Below, piece by piece: positions 56,628 to 64,000 of a DNA stretch of 64,000 nucleotides. Position numbers and translations under genes: made by a program. This DNA is from Nigrospora sphaerica (Eukaryota; Ascomycota; Sordariomycetes; Amphisphaeriales; Apiosporaceae): NCBI GenBank assembly GCA_018287875.1, contig JAGVVL010000021.1, positions 124,001 through 188,000 of the forward strand, in the 5' to 3' direction. The notes under the pieces were generated by a model. The model was not told where the DNA came from. It was given only the letters and a program-made list of their open reading frames with translations, and did no database searches. Numbering within the stretch: the first letter of the stretch is position 1; every line of letters begins with the position of its first letter.

Positions 56628-56951
56628 CCCGTAGCCGAGACAGAAGCTTGGGTCAGGGTCAAGGGGGGCAGCTCCTTTTATACTATATGCTACACCCTCC
56701 CACCCCCTCTCCAAGGCCCTGAAGCATACTCGGAACCGTATGTATATGCACAGTCCAATCAAAAGGTCTCGTAGACGCGGGGCTTGGTGAGAAATGTCTT
56801 GGCGAGCAGCTGGATCTCGGTAGGGGTTACCATATGCGAATCAGATTCGCATCGGACCCAGTAAGAAATTGCTGGGCCCGCAACTGAATCTCGGTAGGAG
56901 GTGCTCCGTATGCATGTCAGATTCGTGCGCCGGGGCGGTTGGGAGCCATGC

Positions 56952-57087
56952 ATGAGGAAGAAGAAGAAGAAAAAGGAGAAGAAGAAGAGGAGGAAGGAAA
57001 AGGAGGAGAAGGAGAAGAAGAAGAAGAAGAGGAAGTAGAAGGAGGAGAAGGAGAAGGAGAAGGAGAAGTAGAAGGAGGAGAAGATGA
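56952..57087. repeat. polypurine GA-rich tract, second copy
   Basis: Same as 20457-20592. Confidence 0.9.
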
Positions 57088-58409
57088 AGATGTTGACAGG
57101 CGGGTAGATCAAGTGCTGTTTGCCTCGGGTAAACCCCGCTTACGCTAACTGCTTTTGTGGCAAAGCGTCGTCGCCCTCTGCATACAGATGCTTAAAAGAG
57201 AGCTCTCTGATACATGCATGTTCTCCAATATCTACCGGATTATTGAGTACTCCCAAGCTTTTTTTACGCTCGGAACATGCCTGTACCACGGCGTCTGTCA
57301 CACATCTTTTATGCTCTGATTGCTTCAGCTAAAGCAGAACACTGAGACCATGTCGTCCAAAATTACTGTTCGAGTTTTTAATTCGAGGTTCTGTGTCGCC
57401 ATGAGCAGGTTGCCTGGGACCAGGCACGGAGATCTTCATGGTAAGATGTTGGCAAGGCCGAGAAAGCGTGTATACAAGGGGGCAGAGGGTAACCCGTGCT
57501 TATTCAGCGGGAGCGCCCGCTGGGCGAGGGCGCATATGCTTTCAAGGCTTTTGTCCTTGGAGCCCTCATCACAACTTACGGTGGGGGAGGAGGTGTTCTC
57601 GTCTGTCGATGGTGAAAGTGACAAGAGACAACGGATAGTTGAGCCTCGTCTTTGGCCGCCCTGCAAGGTCGGGCGCTGGGTGGGGGCTGCCACGCTTAGC
57701 ACTGAGAATCCCCGAGGAAACTGAAAAAAATCGCGGCCAACAGCAAGGAGAGCAAGTTGCGATAGTCAGATGATGTGAGGAGTGTGGGAGTGAGACAGGT
57801 AACATAATAAACGCATGCGGTGAAACAAATAAATGACTATGACGAGGGAAAGGCGAACTTAAGAGGAGGCGCGGAGAAACTGGCCGGGCAAGTCGAAGTC
57901 AAGCATAAGAACCTCCCTAAACCAGCCGGGAATACTTATCTCTACTGTGCTTAGCAGTCCGACTCACAGTATTGGCGCATGCAGCGGACATGCGGTAGCG
58001 GCTCTTCTCCTTTTCGGCCACTCTGGCTTCGTAGCAAACGCCGCCCTGTATCTTTTGGACGGCTTTGGAAGCCGGGCACTATGCCTGCGTGCTTTCAGTC
58101 GATGACGGATGCTCAATACGTCCCAGAAGCTCAGTTCAGAACCAGTGCTCGACATCATATGACATAGGGAAGTATTATTATTATTATTATTATTGTTGTT
58201 GTTGTCGCGCTGAGGCGAACCCTGAAGTAGAGATTCAGGGTCTACAGGTCACCTGACCTCACCAATCAGCCACTAGAGGGCTTTCAAGGGGTGCCTCCAC
58301 TCTCTCTACCTGTATTTAACCAGGTCTTCAGTCCGGGTCTCACTTAGGAGGCTCGGGGCGACTTCTACATTCCTTATCTGACCTATACCTCCGATCTCCT
58401 GCAAGTATG

Positions 58410-61400
58410 ACAAAGGAATTAACTCGGATAGCCGACCTAGTTGCCCCCTCCGCTACTCTAAAGGGAGAAGTAAAGCCTGGTGGAACCGCGAGACAGAAGA
58501 AGCTATAGAGAAGGAGCGAAGAGCCCAGCGGATATGGCTTTCCGACAGGACGGACGCAGCTTGGCGAGCCCTCCGTCAGTCAACTCTCTTAAAGAAGAAA
58601 GCAATCCGAGAAGCTAAGACGGCGTCCTGGAGACATATGCTCCACGAGGCGTCCAACCAGCCAGCTGGCGTCTGGAATATTGCGAGATGGGCAAGAACGG
58701 AAGGAGCTGCACCGCCGTTACCCCCAGCAGTCCCTACGCTCTACACACCGCGTGGCGAAGCAACAACCCATAAGGAGAAAACAGAGGCCTTCCGAGAGAG
58801 GTTCTATCCTCCCTAAGGCTACGTACACCGGCTTCCGAACAACGAACCGGCTCGCAGCGCCTCTCGGTATGGACAGCAAGGTGACAGCAGAACAAGTCCA
58901 AGACGTCCTTACTAAGGCAGGTCAGTGGAAGGCACCTGGACCAGACCAGCTTCCGAACGGATTCCTTAAACGCCTAGGAAAGCCCCTCTTCCAGGCCTTG
59001 GCCTCCCTAGCGGAAGCGTGCTGGCATATAGGATACTATCCAAGAGCGTTCCGGAAAGCAGTCACCGTTATCCTCCGGAAGCCAGGAAAGCAGCCAAACG
59101 AGTATCACCAATCCGGCGGATGGAGACCCATTGCGCTGCTCAACACCATAGGAAAGCGATCGAGAGCCTACTAGCGCAACGGCTAGCTAGCTTTGCCGAA
59201 GAGAACGGACTGCTCCCGGACGAACAGATGGGCAACCGGAAAGGCCACTCCACGGAAACAGCCTTACGGTTGCTAACGGACCTAGTCCGCACAGCCTGGA
59301 AACATGGAGGCGCAGCAACCCTTCTATCGCTGGATATTTCGGGCGCTTTCGACTCCGTCAACCATGGAAGGCTCCTCGCTAACCTGCGAGCGCTGAGGGT
59401 CCCTATATGGACTATCAGCTGGATCCGAAGCTTCTTATCTAACCGGTCCACCACGCTATTCTTCGATGGCCAGGAATCGGACGAGATCCCGGTCCCGGCA
59501 GGCGTCCCGCAGGGCTCACCCTTATCGCCTATTCTCTTCTGCCTCTATACAGCCGGTCTCTATAAGGCTCTCCGCGCCGCACCAGGGATAGCTACTATAG
59601 CCTTCGCAGACGACACGAACCTCGTAGGCTTCGGTTTAGACCCCGAGCAGACCTGCGAGCGGCTGGAAGCCGCTCACAGGATCTGTAAAGAATGGGCAGT
59701 CAGCCACGGCAAGACCTTCGCAGTCCAGAAATATCACCTAGTCCACTTCTCTCGAAGACGGAAAGGTCCGGATACGAAGATAGCCTTAGAAGGCCACGAA
59801 ATCAAACCAGAAGACTCCTGCCGCGTCCTTGGCATCCAGGTGGATAGACATCTCCGCTGGGACGTCCATATCCAGTCGATATCGAAGAAGATGGCGACAC
59901 AGGTCTATGCCCTAGACCGGATAGCCGGCTCGACATGGGGCGCGTCCCTCCAGCGAGCCCGCCAAGTCTACACAGCCGTCGTACGGTCTGCTATAGGCTA
60001 TGGAGCCTCAGAATGGCACCATCACATTCCGAAAAGCAGGGCTAAGACACTAAGTGACATTCAGACTGAGTGCCTCCGTAAGTTCACGGGGGCCTTTAAG
60101 GCGACAGCAGCCACGACACTAGAAACGGAAGCCTACGTATCGCCCTTAGACGTATGGCTTAACAAAAGAGTGGCGGCTTCGGAAGAGAGGCTCCAACAGC
60201 CACGTATCGCCACGCTTATCCAAGTAAGATGCGATAACGCAGCCAGATGGATTCTAACAAGACCGACTCGCCGGCGCAGACGACACGAACCTCGTAGGCT
60301 TCGGCTTAGACCCCGAGCAGACCTGCGAGCGGCTGGAAGCCGCTCACAGGATCTGTAAAGAATGGGCAGTCAGCCACGGCATGACCTTCGCAGTCCAGAA
60401 ATATCACCTAGTCCACTTCTCTCGAAGACGGAAGGGTCCGGACACGAAGATAGCCTTAGAAGACCACGAAATCGAACCAGAAGACTCCTGCCGCGTCCTC
60501 GGGGTCCACGTGGACAGACGCCTCCGCTGGGACACCCATATCCAATCGATCTCCAAGAAGATGACCACGCAAGTCTACGCCCTAGACCGCATAGCTGCTT
60601 CGACATGGGGCGCGTCATTCCAGCGGGCCCGCCAAGTCTACACCGCGGTCGTCAGGACCGCTATAGGCTACGGAGCCTCGGAATGGCACCGGCACATATC
60701 GAAGAATAGGGCTAAAATGCTTAGCGACATCCAGACTAAGTGCCTCTGTAAGGTCACAGGGGCCTTTAAAGCGACAGCAACCGAGATACTAGAAACAGAA
60801 GCCTATATGCCACCTCTAGACATATGGCTTAATAAGAGAGTGGCGGCGTCGGAAGAGAGGCTCCAACAGCCACGCATCGCATCACTTATCCAAGCCAGAT
60901 GTGATAGCGCAGCTAGATGGATCCTAACGAGACCGACTCGCCGGCGCAGACCGAAAGGCCCCGATGTTCCTGACCGTAAGGGATGGCTAAACAAGTGGCT
61001 AGCCGGAGACTCGGCATGCAAGGCCGAAAAGAGAGACTGGCAACAGAGATGGCAGCAGATACGGCAAAACCGAACAGTGCGAGCCCCGGCAGCAACTAAG
61101 ATGCCGCCAGACAAGCACATCCTTAAGCTCCACAAGGGACTCCATAAGGCCGAGAGCTCTATCCTCGTCCAAGCGAGGACCGGCAATATCGGACTAAGAG
61201 ACTTCCTCTTTAAACGCAGGGTTCCGGGTATCGGCAGCCCATGGTACGACTGCGGTCAAGGCAGGGAAACCGTCCGACATATCCTCGTCTTCTGCCCACA
61301 GGAAAGAGAAAGACGAGAGCGCCTAATCCAGGCCTTAGGAGAACCGATAGACACGGACAGGATGCTCGACTCCCCAGGGAAAGCAGGAATTATCGCGAGA

Positions 61401-61647
61401 TGGCTACTCCGTTCGGGCAGACTAGGCATGTTCCAGCTTGCAAATCAACTCATTAGCTAGGAAGCGGGCACGATGGGCCCGATCTTGGTATGGCAGGTCA
61501 AATAGCAGGAGGAAGCGGAGCGACGCAGAGGAACCCAGGTTTTTCACCCGACCGGACGGCAGCCCGGAACGGTTTTCCTGGGCTTAGACATGCAGGGGGT
61601 CCTCATGGCCTGGAAAGGTCGCTAGGCGTAAGAATAATAAATAAATA
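58410..61647 (+). mobile_element. LINE L3', second copy of the mosaic LINE
   Basis: Carries the same microhomology junction (60275-60281) and the same tail. The first module has a 2-bp shorter C-run near 58808 and one G fewer near 59152, which split its frame into 58680-59174 and 59018-60358. Confidence 0.9.
58637..61460 (+). pseudogene. L3' ORF2 remnant
   Basis: Same two joined reverse transcriptase modules as at 22140-24966, with two additional frame breaks in the first module. The second module is open from 60381 to 61460. Confidence 0.85.
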
Positions 61648-61839
61648 AATAACAAGTCCGCCAAGACGGCTTGGTTATAGTGGATGCAGTTTAACGCCTT
61701 GCCCAGGGCGCAAGAAAAGAACATTGGTTTAGTTGCAGTTACAGCCAGATAATTGAACCTCGCCTTCTGCCGACCAAGTCACGTTAGGTTCTCCTCGTTT
61801 CTTCTAACCTTTGTGATGCCGAATGTTTTCTATCCCCAA

Positions 61840-62706
61840 TTACACAGGTATAGGGAGACCACTGCCACCCAGACTGCCAAGAACGTTCTGGAAGACGCCC
61901 GAAACGAAGTTGCTGGAAGTCTTCTGGGTACCGGAGCAGATGGGGGCCACTGTGCCAACCTTGTCACCGAGTGGGATATAGCTCTGTAGCCAGCCAAGGA
62001 TGGCGCTGGGAAGCCCAGTGGGTAGCTTTCCGCCTCCAAAGCCATCCAAAAGGCCGGATGACTTGCCCTCAATGTTCATGAGGAGGTTATCATGGGTCAG
62101 ATCAAGCTTTTGAGTGGGGATAGTCAGTTGGTGCAACCAGATGAATAAGGTAGACACGGAATTCTTACAAAATTCTTGGCATGGCACACATTGTGCTGAT
62201 CGTTGTCACTGAGAACGGCCCGCTTGACGTTTGTGGGGTTCAAGGAGTTGGTAAGGCTCTGGGTAAGGCACACAATATCGTGGATGTGTTGGAAAAGGTC
62301 CTATATTGCCGAAAGTTAGCCGAGTTAACTGTTATGCATTCAAGTAAAGGGTGCCTACGCTGGCTTTTTGGTTGTTGTCAGCAGTGCCACGGAGGAGGGT
62401 CGATCCGTTCAAGGCCAGAGAGGAGATGTCACCAAAGGCACTGGTAATATCGCCGACGTTATCTAGAATGCCACCGACGATACCACCGTTGTTGTTGTCG
62501 CTGTCGTAGTTACCATAACCGTAGTCGCCGCCGTTGTTGTTGTTACCATAACCGTAGTTGCCGCCGTTGTTGTTGTTACCATAACCGTAGTTGCCGCCGC
62601 CGTTGTGGTTGCCACAGTCGAAATCGAAGGCCTCTGTTTGGGCAAGAGCTACGGGCGCCATGGTGGCGGCAGTGGCAGCCATAATGATGATAGTCTTGGA
62701 GAACAT
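61840..62706 (-). CDS. secreted protein with NYGYGNNNNGG repeats, second copy
   Basis: Same three-exon model as at 25346-26212 (exons 62706-62359, 62300-62169, 62106-61840); I saw no difference between the copies. Confidence 0.75.
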
Positions 62707-62984
62707 TTTAATGCTTGACGCTTGAATGAGTCGAAGAAGAAAGCCTGAGATGAGCGAGATCAAAATCTGGGTACTCTAGATGATTGTAATGATAATTAAA
62801 AGAAGATAAAGGACGAGGAGAGGTTAGGTTGTGGTGATAGTGGCAAGTTAGAGTGAATGGTATCATAGGGAAAACACTTCGAATTAACGTACCCCACATG
62901 CGAGTGCCACACCCAAGCGAATGCCACACCGCTCCAGCTAGACGCGTCTACCTCATTACAACACGTATTTCCCAACAACACAGC

Positions 62985-64000
62985 ATGCGGCGAAAGAGTG
63001 ACGAGAACAACATAATCCTAGCCTGCCAGGCTATGGAAAAAGATCCCAAGCTAAGCGCTAGGCCGCCGCAGCGGTGTATAATGTTGATTTCAGTACACTT
63101 TGTCGCCGGCGGCGCGGTCAATCGTCACGACAAGATTCTAGGACTAACTCACGAAAACTTACGGATCTAGAAGAAAGGACGATAGTGCAATACGTCCTTG
63201 ACCTCGATGCACGCGCATTCCCCCCAGGCTCGTTGGGGTGGAAGCAATGGCAAATCAGCTACTACGCGACCGTGACGCGCCACCCGTCGGAAAGAACTGG
63301 ATGTCAAACTTCGTAAAGCGACAACCACAGCTCCAGACGCGTTTCTTTCGCAAGTACGATTATAAGAGAGCCCAATGCGAAGATCCAGACGCGTTAAAAG
63401 CGTGGTTTCGGCTTGTACGGAACATCGTCGCCAAGTATGGCGTGCACGACGCCGATGTTTACAATTTCGACGAGACTGGTTTCATGATGGGTATTATCTC
63501 CACCGGCATGGTGGTGACCAACTCTGGAAAATGCGAAAGACCTAAAGCCGTTCAGCAAGGGAACCGAGAATGGGTCACGGTTATCCAAGGCGTCAATTCC
63601 CAAGGCTGGGCGATCCCGCCATACATCATTGTCGCTGGCAAATTTCACCTCGCTTCGTGGTACGAAGACAGCAAACTACCGAAGGATTGGCGCATCGCGG
63701 TAAGCGATAACGGCTGGACGACAAATGAGAGAGGCCTAGAATGGATTCAGCACTTCGACCAGCATACCAGAGGGCGTACGAAAGGGATTTATCGTCTTCT
63801 TATTCTCGACGGCCACGAGAGTCATCATTCAACCGAGTTCGAACTCTACTGCCAGGAAAACAAGATCATCACCTTATGCATGCCTGCTCACTCATCCCAT
63901 CTCCTTCAGCCACTCGATGTCGGTTGCTTTGGCCCGCTAAAGAAAGCCTACGGTCGGCAGATCGAGGTTTTAATGCGGAGGCATGTCACCCACATAACGA
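62985..64000 (+). mobile_element. pogo/Fot-like transposase gene, second copy, cut by window end
   Basis: Matches 26491-27507. One G fewer in GGG near 63062 breaks the N-terminal helix-turn-helix region, and the G4 run that breaks copy 1 is also present here (63235-63238). It reaches the LDVGCFGPLKKAYG segment of the DDE domain before the window ends. Confidence 0.85.

Larger units (their letters stand above)
45851..64000 (+). repeat. segmental duplication, copy 2 (runs off the window end)
   Basis: Repeats 9366-27507. Of 19 length differences in homopolymers, 14 runs are longer here and five are longer in copy 1. The repeat is still continuing at 64000, inside the pogo transposase gene. Confidence 0.93.

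Noticed and set aside
1..64000. CRISPR arrays, operons, ribosome binding sites, rRNA and tRNA genes
   Set aside because: The window is eukaryotic in character; the tandem arrays have no unique spacers and I found no complete tRNA or rRNA sequence.

Overview
The window looks like nuclear DNA of a filamentous ascomycete (Pezizomycotina); I cannot name the species. The evidence is short introns (46-170 nt, mostly under 95) with GT...AG ends and CTAAC/CTGAC branch sites, and typical families: a GT31-type glycosyltransferase with a PAN domain, a DUF3176 membrane protein, a Zn2Cys6 regulator, an asco-laccase and small secreted proteins. The mobile elements are also fungal: Tad1-like LINEs, a Fot/pogo-like DDE transposase and a Copia LTR retrotransposon.

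Layout. 1-8.6 kb is gene-poor single-copy DNA with the glycosyltransferase (2.7-4.3 kb) and two small secreted-protein genes (5.0-5.4 and 7.5-7.9 kb). 8.7-13.4 kb is LINE L1 (minus), head to head with LINE L2 (plus, 13.5-17.2 kb), whose endonuclease domain carries a 393-bp miniature LTR element. A DUF3176 gene (18.0-20.1 kb), a mosaic LINE L3 (21.9-25.1 kb), a three-exon secreted-protein gene (25.3-26.2 kb) and a pogo-like transposon (26.5-28.3 kb) follow. A Zn2Cys6 regulator (28.9-31.6 kb), the 5' half of another LINE (L4, 32.0-33.75 kb), a 7.2-kb Copia element (33.9-41.1 kb) nested in an older LTR, a laccase (41.2-43.2 kb) and a two-intron secreted-protein gene (44.2-44.9 kb) fill the middle.

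From about 45.85 kb to the window end, the sequence from about 9.37 kb to 27.5 kb is repeated in direct orientation, about 36.49 kb away. The copies differ, as far as I could compare by eye, only in the length of homopolymer runs (19 sites). The left breakpoint lies inside a LINE: on one side the two LINEs differ by a few percent, on the other they are identical. This is the expected product of unequal crossing-over between two LINEs giving a tandem duplication, unless it is an assembly artefact.

Most interesting: (1) the miniature LTR element, with 59-bp LTRs, a 5-bp target duplication, an initiator-tRNA-Met half-tRNA primer site and a polypurine tract, and with primer site, polypurine tract and LTR ends like those of the Copia element, which could mobilise it; (2) an apparently spliced antisense gene carried by the Copia element between pol and its 3' LTR; (3) a LINE assembled from two different copies at a 7-nt microhomology. 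Separately, nine frame breaks in otherwise conserved genes are each resolved by one more G or C in a run of 4-5. This points to base-call error rather than gene decay, so many apparent pseudogenes here may be intact.
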